Positions 1 to 8,800 of a DNA stretch of 22,314 bases are shown one piece after another. The notes under the pieces are model-generated. The model worked only from the letters and a program-made list of their open reading frames with translations, was not told the DNA's origin and ran no database searches. Location: assembly GCA_022448705.1 (NCBI GenBank), contig JAKUUF010000011.1, positions 1 to 22,314 of the forward strand. Reading direction: 5' to 3'. This DNA is from SAR324 cluster bacterium. Lineage in GTDB: Bacteria > SAR324 > NAC60-12. The position numbers were made by a program, and so were the translations under genes. Position 1 is the first letter of the stretch, and every line of letters starts with the position of its first letter.

Positions 1-969
1 AAAGATCAGCAAAAACCTGTATCTCTGGAACAGTTGTTTACCAAACCTCCGCCTCGGTACACAGAAGCATCCTTAGTAAAAAAACTGGAATCAGAAGGTA
101 TTGGACGTCCATCCACTTACGCGCCAACAATTTCAACCATACAGGATCGCGGCTATGTGGAATTAACTGCTGAAAAGAAACTGAAACCTACTTCAATTGG
201 TGAAGTTGTTACAGATTTCCTGACAGATCATTTTACAAAAATAGTAAATCTGGGATTCACCGCTGAGATTGAGCGCAACTTTGACCGTATTGCCAAGGGA
301 GATGAAGACTGGGTAGAAATGATGACAGATTTTTATGAGCCTTTTCACCAGAACGTAGTTGAGAAAGATAAATCGGTTTCACGTGCTGAAGTTCTGAAAC
401 GCAGGGAACTTGGCACTGACCCTGAAAGCGGTAAACCGGTAAGTGTCAGCATTGGAAGATACGGACCTATGGTTCAAATAGGTACTCGTGAAGATGAAGA
501 AAAACCTCGATTTGCTTCACTTCCGAGCAGTCTTAATTTGAATGATGTAACTCTGGAAGAGGCACTGGAATGTTTTGCACTCCCTCGTGTACTGGGGGAA
601 TATGAAAACGGGGAGGAGATTACTGCCAATAACGGACGTTATGGTCCATATGTGAAATTGGGCAAAGATTTTTTCTCAATTCCGAAAGGCGAAGATCCAA
701 TGAACATTGAATTGGCACGGGCAGTGGAAATCATACGAGAAGGACTTGAAAGAAAAAATAAAAGAGTAATTCATGATTTTGGTGAGATACAGGTATTGAA
801 TGGACGTTATGGTCCATACATTAAGTCCGGAAAAAACAATTATAAAATTCCAAAGGATGTTGAACCCGAAGGGCTTGATGAAGCTTCCTGCAAAAAAATT
901 ATTGAAGAAGCTCCTCCAAAAGGCAGTAGAGGGGGGAAAAACAAAGTCTCAAAAAATGTAACTGCCTGA
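1..969 (+). CDS. topA: DNA topoisomerase I, C-terminal part (5' truncated by window edge)
   Basis: Type IA topoisomerase that relaxes negatively supercoiled DNA. The reading frame is open from base 1 and has no start in the window, so the N-terminal Toprim domain and catalytic tyrosine lie upstream. The visible part begins with the very conserved RYTEASLVKKLE / GIGRPSTYAP / TISTIQDRGYV block, which in E. coli TopA belongs to the core after the active site. Three C-terminal repeats follow, each centred on GRYGP(M/Y)(V/I) (nt about 454, 634 and 802), as in the DNA-binding C-terminal repeat of many bacterial TopA proteins. No CxxC zinc ribbons are seen. Repeats two and three share an identical 17-base stretch (634-650 and 802-818), which the repeated motif explains. 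The tail is lysine-rich. Its TGA overlaps the next ATG by one base, which suggests translational coupling. Confidence 0.95.
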   Translation, partial: KDQQKPVSLEQLFTKPPPRYTEASLVKKLESEGIGRPSTYAPTISTIQDRGYVELTAEKKLKPTSIGEVVTDFLTDHFTKIVNLGFTAEIERNFDRIAKGDEDWVEMMTDFYEPFHQNVVEKDKSVSRAEVLKRRELGTDPESGKPVSVSIGRYGPMVQIGTREDEEKPRFASLPSSLNLNDVTLEEALECFALPRVLGEYENGEEITANNGRYGPYVKLGKDFFSIPKGEDPMNIELARAVEIIREGLERKNKRVIHDFGEIQVLNGRYGPYIKSGKNNYKIPKDVEPEGLDEASCKKIIEEAPPKGSRGGKNKVSKNVTA

Positions 970-1613
970 TGAATTCGTCAGAACTGATAGTTGAAACCAG
1001 ACCGGTTGGACCGCTGCAATGCAACTGCACTATTTTAGGAGATCCGGAAAGCAGGAAAGCAATTATTGTCGATCCAGGCGGTGATGCTGAAGTGCTGCTG
1101 CAGAGATTGGTTGATCTAAACCTGCAGGTTGAGAGAATCATTCATACACACGCCCATCTGGACCATTTTCTGGCATCCGGAAAAATGAAGGAAGCAACTG
1201 GAGCAAATCTGGCCCTGCATAAAGATGATTTTTTTCTTTGGGATAAGCTGGAGGATCAATGCAGGATGTTTGGAATACCTTATGAGCCTGCTCCCCCCCC
1301 GGATCAATGGCTGGAGCATGAAGAGGAAATAGAAATTGAAAAGACTATGGGAAAAGCACTGCATACTCCGGGACACACACCTGGCTCGATGTGCTTCTTA
1401 TTTGACAGTCAAAAACTGCTGATTGCTGGAGATACTCTCTTCCAGGGATCAATTGGACGTACAGATTTGTGGGGAGGGGATTACAGCAAAATCGAGCAGT
1501 CAATCCAGGGAGAACTTTATACACTGGATGAAGCAACGAATGTGATTACAGGCCATGGGGAGTCCACTACCATTGGCCGTGAAATGCGTTCTAATAATTT
1601 TGTTCGTGCATAA
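969..1613 (+). CDS. Metallo-beta-lactamase-fold hydrolase, YcbL / glyoxalase II-like
   Basis: Cytoplasmic binuclear-metal hydrolase of 214 residues, about the length of the single-domain YcbL type-II glyoxalases. The metal ligands are all visible: the THAHLDH motif at 60-66, His136 in HTPGHTPGS, Asp155 in IAGDTLF and His196 in ITGHGE. The larger C-terminal substrate domain of classical GloB (about 250 residues) is missing, so hydrolysis of a small thioester such as S-lactoylglutathione is likely but unproven. The ATG overlaps the topA stop by one base, so it is probably cotranscribed with topA. Its 3' end overlaps the convergent methyltransferase gene by 23 bases. The fold and metal site are certain; the exact substrate is inferred. 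Confidence 0.88.
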   Translation: MNSSELIVETRPVGPLQCNCTILGDPESRKAIIVDPGGDAEVLLQRLVDLNLQVERIIHTHAHLDHFLASGKMKEATGANLALHKDDFFLWDKLEDQCRMFGIPYEPAPPPDQWLEHEEEIEIEKTMGKALHTPGHTPGSMCFLFDSQKLLIAGDTLFQGSIGRTDLWGGDYSKIEQSIQGELYTLDEATNVITGHGESTTIGREMRSNNFVRA

Positions 1614-2103
1614 AGCTATGCTCCAGTGCAAGCAATCTTGTCTTGCGGTCCAGTCCTCCAGCGTAGCCTGTCAGGGAGCCGTTTTTACCAATCACACGGT
1701 GGCAGGGAATAATGATGGGGATGGGATTGCGTGAATTGGCCTGTCCAATCGCACGTATTGCCCTGGGATTGCGTATAGACTCTGCCTGCTGCAGATAACT
1801 CCTTGTTTCACCGTATGGTATGCGGAGCAGTGATTCCCAGGCAGAGCGTTGAAAATCTGTTCCATGGGGTTTCAGTGCCAGATCAAATTTTTGCCTTCTG
1901 CCTTCAAAATACTCATCTAACTGTCTGCATGCATCTTTAAGCAAAGTACTAGAGTTTGATATACTGTCTGGTTGGAAATGTTCCGATTCAGGACTTTGCT
2001 CAACAAAATCAGCTCTAGTCAGAAAACCCCCAGTTTCACCCATTCTGATTAATCCAATAGGTGACTGGTAATAACAATAATCTTCAATAGAGCGGTCGCT
2101 CAT
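1591..2103 (-). CDS. ogt: Methylated-DNA--protein-cysteine methyltransferase (Ogt type)
   Basis: Suicide DNA-repair protein that takes the alkyl group from O6-alkylguanine onto a cysteine. At 170 residues it is full length for Ogt. The acceptor is Cys134 in the PCHRV motif, followed by GSLTGYAGGLDRK, which matches the family active-site region. The helix-turn-helix stretch before it (FQRSAWESLLRIPYGETRSY, about 84-103) and the RAIGQANSRNPIPI block (about 117-130) are also typical. The N-terminal ribonuclease-H-like half is weakly conserved, as usual. It starts with ATG and lies 23 bases after the YbjN-like gene on the same strand, so it is probably the last gene of that small unit. It runs tail to tail into the hydrolase gene with overlapping coding ends. 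Confidence 0.94.
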   Translation of the reverse strand: MSDRSIEDYCYYQSPIGLIRMGETGGFLTRADFVEQSPESEHFQPDSISNSSTLLKDACRQLDEYFEGRRQKFDLALKPHGTDFQRSAWESLLRIPYGETRSYLQQAESIRNPRAIRAIGQANSRNPIPIIIPCHRVIGKNGSLTGYAGGLDRKTRLLALEHSFMHEQNY

Positions 2104-2126
2104 ATTTTTTTAAGTCAGTGAATTTT

Positions 2127-2522
2127 CTATATGTTAAATTTCTCAATCAGAAAATCATCATATTCATCAGCTATGACCGCGATGCAGGCAATTATCCATT
2201 CAAGTTCTTCCTGGTCCAATCCCTCAACCGGCCTTACATAGCTTAGGATCAGGTGCTTGTTGCGTATGCCGAAACTTACGCCCTTGAGCTTTAATGTACC
2301 GTTAAGTTTAAGTACATATTCATTGATTTCCGGGATTGAGTTTGGATATTGAAAAAGGTTGGATGCAACAATAAGTTCTCCGTTTTGGTCCAGGCTGGTG
2401 AGGAATATTTGTACTTTTACTGAACCACTGATAATCCACCATTCCTGATTACTGACAAAGGCTTTTTCCGCATCATCATAATTATGCAGAAAATCTGTAA
2501 TCATGGCGCTATACTTGTTCAA
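2127..2522 (-). CDS. YbjN-like (type III chaperone-fold) protein
   Basis: Small acidic cytosolic protein of 131 residues with no signal or membrane segment. The pattern IRNKHLILSYVRPVEGLDQEE followed by a helix ending in ADEYDD (about residues 86-124) resembles YbjN / sensory-transduction-regulator proteins, which share the secretion-chaperone fold. This is family recognition by eye and the role is unknown. The start is a TTG, supported by GGAGG four bases upstream (2526-2530 region, read on the minus strand). The first internal ATG is seven codons in and about 22 bases from that Shine-Dalgarno, so TTG is preferred. It lies between the 45-residue membrane protein gene and ogt. Confidence 0.6.
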   Translation of the reverse strand: MNKYSAMITDFLHNYDDAEKAFVSNQEWWIISGSVKVQIFLTSLDQNGELIVASNLFQYPNSIPEINEYVLKLNGTLKLKGVSFGIRNKHLILSYVRPVEGLDQEELEWIIACIAVIADEYDDFLIEKFNI

Positions 2523-2603
2523 GTATCCTCCATATTACAAAGGTTGAATTGATGGCGGGTGATGCTTATCCCTTGAAGAATCCGCAGTTCAAAATTGGCA
2601 GGA

Positions 2604-2741
2604 TTATTTTTTTTCGGGTAGATAATTAAGCAATTGTGCCGCAAACCCGGCAAAGACAAAGGTCAACACTGCACCTGGAATAGTTGCAATGAAAAGAATC
2701 CAGGGGTAAAGAAAGAGATATAAAACTTGCTCAGAAATCAT
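2604..2741 (-). CDS. Small single-pass membrane protein, 45 residues
   Basis: An open frame too short for usual gene calling but with good support. It starts with ATG, preceded by AAGGAA eight or so bases upstream on the minus strand, and ends at TAA. The product begins MISEQVLYLF, runs through one hydrophobic segment of about 28 residues (residues 6-33, with aromatic and proline breaks) and ends with a short polar tail LPEKK, as in a bitopic or hairpin inner-membrane microprotein. A TTGACA-like promoter lies upstream. It is the first gene of the minus-strand group leading to the YbjN-like gene (81-base gap) and ogt. No family is recognised and the function is unknown. Confidence 0.55.
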   Translation of the reverse strand: MISEQVLYLFLYPWILFIATIPGAVLTFVFAGFAAQLLNYLPEKK

Positions 2742-3040
2742 TTCGGTTCCTTTTAAATATGTTTATTAATACGGTTTTTAACCGTCTTTATTTCTTTGAT
2801 TGCAAATTCAACAGCAGACTAATATTATTATTAACAAATCTTCGCAGGAATTTGTCAATATATTTTTTTATAATCTGGTTTTTCAACAATCGTATTATTT
2901 ATAAGTTAGCGGCACAAATAAGTCAATTTTTCAGAAGATTTATGTATACTTGCTTATCCAGCATAACCGGACAATATTAAAGGTTTTTGGGCTGTATTCA
3001 TAAATTATGTTAACCTAACTTTTTTATTGAGCTGTAATTC
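2742..3040. other. Divergent AT-rich intergenic region upstream of ftsZ
   Basis: About 300 bases between the divergent microprotein gene and ftsZ. It holds the minus-strand TTGACA promoter candidate and, on the plus strand, a TATACT hexamer at 2945-2950 that could be the -10 of the ftsZ promoter; its -35 is poor (AGTCAA at 2921-2926, spacing 18). An open frame at 2759-2980 has no Shine-Dalgarno and an AT-driven residue composition, so it was not called. No convincing terminator or structured RNA is seen. Confidence 0.5.
2830..2858 (-). promoter_or_regulatory. Putative sigma-70 promoter for the 45-residue protein unit
   Basis: On the minus strand a perfect TTGACA (2858-2853) is followed after 17 bases by GTTAAT (2835-2830), four of six matches to the -10 consensus. 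This would give an RNA start near 2823 and a leader of about 80 bases before the ATG at 2741. It is a prediction from consensus only, in an AT-rich region where chance matches are common. Confidence 0.38.
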
Positions 3041-4012
3041 ATGGCAGAAAAACAAAATACTCAATTTTCTCCAGTTCAGGATATATTTATTCCGAATATT
3101 AAAATCATCGGAGTCGGGGGAGCGGGAGGTAATGTTGTCACACAGATGGCTGAAGAAAATCTTGACCAGGTTGAAACTATCATTTGCAACACAGATATCA
3201 AAGCACTCAAGCGGAACAAATCCCACAAAAAGATAGAATTGGGGAGAAAACTGACTCGTGGGATGGGAGCTGGCGCACGTCCGGAAGTAGGTGAAGGAGC
3301 CGCTGAAGAAAGCATCTCGGAAATTAGTGAAGCAGTTGACGGGGCAAATATGGTTTTTATTGCGGCTGGTATGGGGGGTGGAACAGGAACAGGAGCTACT
3401 CCAACTATTGCACGCATGGCTATGGAAAAGCAAATTCTTACTGTTGGAATTGTAACAATTCCTTTCTCCTTTGAAGGTACAAAAAGAAGGGATTCAGGAT
3501 TGGCAGGAGTGGAACGTCTCAGGGAATTTACAGATACACTGCTTGTAATTCCAAATGACAAACTTCTTGACGCAAGTACACAGAATACGAGTTTTCTTGA
3601 GGCATTTCATATGGTTGATATGGTACTGATCAACGCCATCAGGGGCATTACACTTCTTCTCAGCGGAGTCGGGGATATCAATGTTGACTTTGCGGATGTG
3701 CAGACCATTATGAAGGGCATGGGAAAAGCTGTGATCGGTCGAGGTACCGCAAAAGGGAAGGACAGGGCAATCAATGCCGTAGAAGATGCCTTACATGGGT
3801 CACTGATGGAAGATACTGACATCCGTGGTGCAAAAGGAATTCTGGTGCACGTTAACGGACCAAAAGACACTAGCGCCTATGAAATTCAGGAAGCAATGTC
3901 GCTCATAGAAGACATGGCTGATGAAGATGTTGAACTAATCTGGGGAGCCACCTTCACTGAATCAGCAGGAGATGAGGTTGCCATGACTGTGATTGCAACC
4001 GGATTAGCCTGA
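3041..4012 (+). CDS. ftsZ: Cell-division GTPase FtsZ, core-only form without C-terminal tail
   Basis: Tubulin-like GTPase that forms the division ring. All polymerising and catalytic features are present: the glycine-rich start GVGGAGGN (24-31), GAGARPEVG (about 76-84), the tubulin signature GGGTGTG at 112-118, VIPNDKLL, and the T7 synergy loop NVDFAD with N214, D216 and D219 in the places used to activate GTP hydrolysis in the neighbouring subunit. The protein stops at VAMTVIATGLA, residue 323, where the core beta-sheet domain ends in E. coli (about residue 316 of 383). The disordered linker and the conserved C-terminal peptide that binds FtsA, ZipA and other partners are absent. Only 49 bases separate the stop from bpt, so no tail is lost to a nearby frameshift. 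The gene is outside a dcw cluster, with no ftsA or ftsQ beside it. The Shine-Dalgarno is weak (GAG about 12 bases upstream). Confidence 0.95.
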   Translation: MAEKQNTQFSPVQDIFIPNIKIIGVGGAGGNVVTQMAEENLDQVETIICNTDIKALKRNKSHKKIELGRKLTRGMGAGARPEVGEGAAEESISEISEAVDGANMVFIAAGMGGGTGTGATPTIARMAMEKQILTVGIVTIPFSFEGTKRRDSGLAGVERLREFTDTLLVIPNDKLLDASTQNTSFLEAFHMVDMVLINAIRGITLLLSGVGDINVDFADVQTIMKGMGKAVIGRGTAKGKDRAINAVEDALHGSLMEDTDIRGAKGILVHVNGPKDTSAYEIQEAMSLIEDMADEDVELIWGATFTESAGDEVAMTVIATGLA

Positions 4013-4061
4013 TTATAGGTCACTGCAATTTTTTGAAATTGAAATATCCGGATGATTCAAG

Positions 4062-4802
4062 ATGAGCAGAACCCCGATCAAGATCTTTCGGACAGACAAC
4101 GGTCCCTGCCCTTATCTCGAAAAAGGAAACTGGCAGAATATTTCTTTCCAGACAAGTAAACTACCACCAGATGGATACACCTCCCTGCTGAATCAGGGTT
4201 TTCGACGAAGTGGACTCACCATTTACCACCCTGTTTGTTCCAGTTGCAAGGAATGCATTCCAATACGTATAGATGCACTTAATTTCATTAAAAACAAGGG
4301 GCAGCGCCGTACATGGAGAAAAAACAATGATCTCCGTGTTGAACATCATGCGGCCGAATTTAAGCAGGAAGATTTTGCTCTTTACAGTCGTTATCAGCAT
4401 GAGTGGCACAAAACAGATGTCCGGGTTAAGGAGGACGAGTATCTTGATTTTTTGATAGACTCACCAGTACCTACTGAAATTCTGCGCTATTACCTAGGAG
4501 AGAAGCTGATTGGTCTGGGATGGGTTGATCGTCTGCCGGAGCTTCTAAGTTCAGTTTATTTTGTTTTTGATCCGGATTATGTTTCTAGAAGACTGGGAGT
4601 TTTTTCTCTTCTTTATGAAATAGAGTATGCACGTAGTCTTGATATCCGGTGGCTATACCTGGGATATTGGGTCAAAAGCTCTGCCAAGATGAAATACAAG
4701 GCAGATTATCAGCCTGCGGAATTGCTGCATGATTCCAAATGGATCCCTTTCAATTCATACCCGTCAAAAGACTTAACAGGTTCCACATCAGAAAATGAAT
4801 AA
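4062..4802 (+). CDS. bpt: Leucyl/arginyl-tRNA--protein transferase (Bpt/ATE family)
   Basis: Aminoacyl-tRNA--protein transferase that adds leucine (bacterial Bpt) to N-terminal Asp or Glu, marking proteins for ClpS/ClpAP in the N-degron pathway. The 246-residue length fits the bacterial family. Landmarks are GPCPYL (14-19), the cysteine cluster HPVCSSCKECIPIRI with C59, C62 and C65, the arginine-rich QRRTWRKNNDL (81-91), and the late YLGYWVKSSAKMKYKADYQP block, which corresponds to the family's LGYWI...KMAYKA motif. The ATG has GGA about nine bases upstream. It follows ftsZ by 49 bases and overlaps moaC by eight bases, so the three are probably cotranscribed. The choice of leucine over arginine rests on the bacterial family and is inferred. 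Confidence 0.92.
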   Translation: MSRTPIKIFRTDNGPCPYLEKGNWQNISFQTSKLPPDGYTSLLNQGFRRSGLTIYHPVCSSCKECIPIRIDALNFIKNKGQRRTWRKNNDLRVEHHAAEFKQEDFALYSRYQHEWHKTDVRVKEDEYLDFLIDSPVPTEILRYYLGEKLIGLGWVDRLPELLSSVYFVFDPDYVSRRLGVFSLLYEIEYARSLDIRWLYLGYWVKSSAKMKYKADYQPAELLHDSKWIPFNSYPSKDLTGSTSENE

Positions 4803-5283
4803 TACCAGCAAGGAATTTACGCACATCAGAAAGAATGATCTTCCCAGCATGGTTGATGTTTCAGATAAATCTGTTACTGAACGTAAAGCTGTAGCCATGG
4901 CACGTATTCATCTGGGACATGAACTTGCAGAATTGCTGAAAAAATCCGGAAGCACAAAAAAAGGTCCGGTTTTGCAGACAGCAGTAATTGGGGGAATTCA
5001 GGGCGGAAAGCGTACATCTGAACTGATACCGATGTGTCACCCGCTGCCACTCTCCTCGATGGATGTGGATATTGAATTGGAAGGGGAATATGCCTTAATA
5101 AAGGCAACAGCAAAAACCACTGCACGTACAGGAGTTGAGATGGAGGCTCTCACAGCGGCCTCTGTTGCGGCTCTGACATTCTACGATATGTGCAAGTCAG
5201 TCACAAAAAGTATGAAAATTGAGTCTGTATGTCTTCTGGAAAAAACTGGCGGGAAATCCGGTGACTACCGGGGCAAGAATTAA
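4795..5283 (+). CDS. moaC: Cyclic pyranopterin monophosphate synthase MoaC
   Basis: Second step of molybdenum cofactor synthesis: it turns the 3',8-cyclo-GTP made by MoaA into cyclic pyranopterin monophosphate. The 162-residue length is standard. Key regions are GGKRTSELIPMCHPLPL (about 70-86) with the active-site lysine near 72, GVEMEALTAASVAALT (113-128), YDMCKSVTKSM with the second catalytic-region lysine at 134, and the end motif LLEKTGGKSGDY. The neighbouring DNA carries no moaA, moaB, moaD or moaE, so the rest of the pathway must be elsewhere. Its start lies inside the end of bpt (eight-base overlap), suggesting translational coupling. It ends 28 bases from the convergent cyaY, with no clear terminator between. 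Confidence 0.96.
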   Translation: MNNTSKEFTHIRKNDLPSMVDVSDKSVTERKAVAMARIHLGHELAELLKKSGSTKKGPVLQTAVIGGIQGGKRTSELIPMCHPLPLSSMDVDIELEGEYALIKATAKTTARTGVEMEALTAASVAALTFYDMCKSVTKSMKIESVCLLEKTGGKSGDYRGKN

Positions 5284-5311
5284 GAACTGAATAAATAACA
5301 ATTACTTTGGG

Positions 5312-5638
5312 TTAATTCTGGAAAGAAACAGGCTGTCCAAGGTTGTCTGAAAGCAAACTTGCCAGGCAATTGTAAAATTCTTCCTGTTCAGCACGTGCGA
5401 ACCAGATGTCCTGATCAGATAAAAATTGAAAATGCCATGCCCTTGAATTACCTGCAAGCCAGATTTCCTTAATCGCGCGCTGAGTGTTTATTACAACTTT
5501 TTTCCCGCTGCTTTCAAAGTTAAGCATCAGCTTGTCCGGCGTGTGGTCGTAGTCGATATCATCTTCGTATTCGTCCAGTTTATCCTCCACTTTCTGAAAC
5601 AATTCCTCAACTCTCTTCAAGTATTCTTTATTTTCCAT
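5312..5638 (-). CDS. cyaY: Iron-sulfur assembly protein CyaY (bacterial frataxin)
   Basis: Small cytosolic iron-binding protein that regulates or feeds the IscS/IscU cluster-assembly machine. It has 108 residues, like E. coli CyaY (106). The N-terminal helix carries the acidic ridge LDEYEDDIDYD (about 17-27), the iron- and IscS-binding face of frataxins. The beta-sheet has KLMLNFESSGKKVVINTQ, then the family hallmark (V/I)WLA as EIWLAGNSRAWHF, and the C-terminal helix follows with EEFYNCLASLL. Starts at ATG; no strong Shine-Dalgarno is seen. It is a single-gene unit on the minus strand, between moaC and the M16 protease. CyaY supports a proteobacterial-type host. Confidence 0.9.
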   Translation of the reverse strand: MENKEYLKRVEELFQKVEDKLDEYEDDIDYDHTPDKLMLNFESSGKKVVINTQRAIKEIWLAGNSRAWHFQFLSDQDIWFARAEQEEFYNCLASLLSDNLGQPVSFQN

Positions 5639-5689
5639 CTTTTTTATTGCGGGCAGCTCAATGATGAGAAAAAATGTAAGACGGTATGT

Positions 5690-5717
5690 ATCGTATTACC
5701 TGTGGTTTGATAGTCAA
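5690..5717 (-). promoter_or_regulatory. Putative cyaY promoter
   Basis: On the minus strand TTGACT (5717-5712) is followed after 16 bases by TACGAT (5695-5690), a four-of-six match to the -10 consensus. It lies about 50 bases upstream of the cyaY ATG. The match is consensus-based only. Confidence 0.33.
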
Positions 5718-5814
5718 TACAAAAACATTTTCTTTAAATTTGCGTTTTCAGCACTTTGTTTTCAAAATGAGTTGATTTATTACCGTCGAGCATCAGCTTT
5801 AACCAATAATTAAT

Positions 5815-8800
5815 ATGCAAATGAAAACTTTCTTCAAATTAATTCTGATTTTTTGTTTTTTGACAATTGGCCCTGCTTCAGTAAGTGCACAAGCACTTGA
5901 AAATACTGATTCACGATATCCTGAACGCAAGTACAGGCGGTTTCTTCTTCCAAACAAAATGAAAGTTATGCTGATTTCAGATAGAACTTTGCAGCGCGGG
6001 GCGGCTTCAATGACCGTCGCAGTAGGTTCAATGAGTGATCCTGAGAATCGCTATGGCATGGCACATTTTCTGGAACACATGCTTTTTCTGGGAACAGAGA
6101 AATACCCTGAGGAGGGCAGCTACCAGAAGTTCGTCTCGATAAATGACGGATTCAGCAATGCCTACACTGCAGATGACCGTACCAACTACCATTTTGAGAT
6201 TGCTCCGGATTATTTAGAGGAAGGTCTGGACCGGTTTTCACAATTCTTCCTGGGGCCGTTATTTAATCAGGAACTGATTGAAAGAGAGCTTAAAGCTGTG
6301 AATTCAGAACACTCCAAAAATATTCCTAATGATTTCCGCAGAATCAGGCAGGTGAAACGCAAAGCTTTTGTGGAAAGTCATCCTGCCAGGAATTTTGCTA
6401 CCGGTACACTCGAAACTCTGGCAGACGTTACCAGGGAAGAATTGCTGGCTTTTTACAATAGCCATTATTCAAGTAACCGCATGATGCTCGCCGTTGCAGG
6501 ACCTCAGGACCTGGATACTCTTCAGGATTGGGTGGTACCAAGATTTGTTTCAGTAAAGAACCTTAACCTGAAGCAAATAAGGTTTTCACCGAAATACATG
6601 AATTCCGGTACTCGTTTTCGTCTGATGCGAGTTAAGACTATCAAGGACACGAGATCCCTGACACTGATGTTTGCATTACCAAAAACACTTCATTATTACA
6701 AAAGCCAGCCACTGGGCATGTTGGGTTTTCTGCTGGGGCATGAAGGCAAAGGCAGCTTGCTTTCACTGCTGAAAAGAGAAAATCTTGCAACAGGACTTTC
6801 TGCAGGAGGTGGAGAATCCAATAATTCATTTTCCAGTTTTGAAGTAAAAATTCAACTCACACCTAAAGGTCTCCGCAATTATAAGAAAATTATCCGAAAT
6901 GTTTTCCAATATCTCAGCCTGCTTCGTAAATCCGGATTACCTCACTATGTTTATGACGAGGTGAAACGGATGTCGGAGCTTGACTACAGGTTTGCGGAAA
7001 AACCCGAAGGTACCTCTCTGGTCAATGTTTTTTCAACGCTAATGATGTATTACCCTTTTCGAACAGTGGAAATTGCTCCATACATGATTACAGAGTTCAA
7101 ACCAAGGATATTTGACAGCATGCTTTACAGTTTAAGTCCAAATAATATGCTTGCTGTATTGGCGGCTCGTGATGTAAAAACCAGTATGAAGGAAGAATTT
7201 TATGGAGTTGAATATGCGTTGACTTACACTGATCCTGAATTGGTTAAGAAATGGCGTAATGCCAAAACTAATAATGCCCTGAAACTTCCGGAATCAAACA
7301 TTTTCCTTCCGGAGAGCCTTGATATACTTCCTTACAAAGGCAGGATACAGTTGACTCATCAAACGCTGAAAGGACTTGAGCAGGAAGGGTTAAGCCCGGG
7401 ATTGCTGAAAAGATTAGAATCATTAAAAGGTAAATTTTGGAGCTCTCTGGATGAAATTTTGAGCTCTGTTGACGCTGCTTCTGGAACAGAAAATTCTGAT
7501 GAGTTGCGTGAAGTATTACGAAAACATGTTCTTGGAGACCCTCAGGTTTTACAGGATGATCAGCATGGAAAAATCTGGTTCCAGCAGGATTTTCGTTTTG
7601 AAACTCCAAAAGCACATCTGACATTCCGGATAAACACACCTCAAGTTTATTCTTCACCTCGAAACGCTGTATTATCTCAGCTTTATACAGATGCCATCAG
7701 TGAAGGGCTGAATGAATTCGGATATCCTGTCAGGCTGGCTGGTTTGGAATATAGTATCAATGTGAACAAAAAAGGCATAATTCTGACTTTCAGCGGATAT
7801 TCAGACAGAATACTTGAACTGATAAAAAAAGTATCAGGCCGCTTAAAGGAAATAACCATCGACAAAAAAACCTTCAATACTCTCAAGGAAGTTCGAGCAC
7901 GCCGTTACCAGAATTTTCATTTTCAGCAGCCATTTCAGCAGGCATTTTATTACAGGAGTCTGCTGCTGGAAGGGAGGAAATTTTCCATCATGGATTATGA
8001 AAAGGCGATTAAGAAAATAAGTCTGAATGATGTGAAAAAATTTGCAGACAAAATTTATGAACGAATTTATATTGAGGGGTTTGCTTACGGAAATCTGCGC
8101 CAGGAACCTGTAATTGAAGCCGCAAAAGTTTTAAGACAAAAACTTGCAGGAAAACCGCTGCCTGAAGCAGAACGTTTCCGCGAAAGTGTTATACAGGTTC
8201 CATCTGGTAAATCACACGCTTTCACTCGTAAAATGCAGGTTGAAAATTCGGCACTGGTTTTGGAAACTCAGATTGGACAGCTAAGTCCTGAACTTCAGGG
8301 GGCATTACTTGTGATAGACAACCTGATTCAGCCTCAGTTTTATAATGAACTCAGAACAAGTCAACAGTTGGGATACATAGTCAATTCAGGCATGACATTA
8401 TTGGAGAAAACTTTGGGTTTAATATTTATGGTTCAATCCGGTGAATACGATGCCGAAATCCTGGAAAAAAGGATCGATGTTTTTCTTTTGAACTTTTTTG
8501 AATCATTAAAGGAACTTTCCGAAGAAGAATTTTCTAAAATTAAAAAATCAGTTCTGCATAGTAAATTGCAGAAAAGCACTTCTGTATCTGGTGAAGCCGA
8601 AAGGTTGTTTACTATCGCCTTTGAACGAAACGCTGAGTTTGATTTAAACAGTGAAAACATTAAAGCAATCGAACAACTTAAGATGGAGGATATTATTCAA
8701 GCTGTTGACAGTTATTTGCTGCCTTCAAGACAACGCAGACTGATTTTAAGAATGAGTGGGAAAAATCATCCCGAAGGAGAATCAGAGGGAGAACCGATTT

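Noticed and set aside
2759..2980. 73-residue open frame on the plus strand upstream of ftsZ
   Set aside because: No Shine-Dalgarno, composition dominated by Phe, Asn and Ile from AT-rich DNA, and it covers promoter candidates; likely chance.
3076..3561. 161-residue minus-strand frame within ftsZ
   Set aside because: Proline- and serine-rich shadow of the conserved FtsZ core.
4028..4045. CAATTT-TTTG-AAATTG hairpin after ftsZ as terminator
   Set aside because: Stem is all but one pair A-T and no T run follows; the downstream gene is likely cotranscribed.
4010..4061. Frameshift or lost tail after ftsZ
   Set aside because: Only about 50 bases follow before bpt, without any residual linker or binding-peptide sequence, so no tail was lost nearby.
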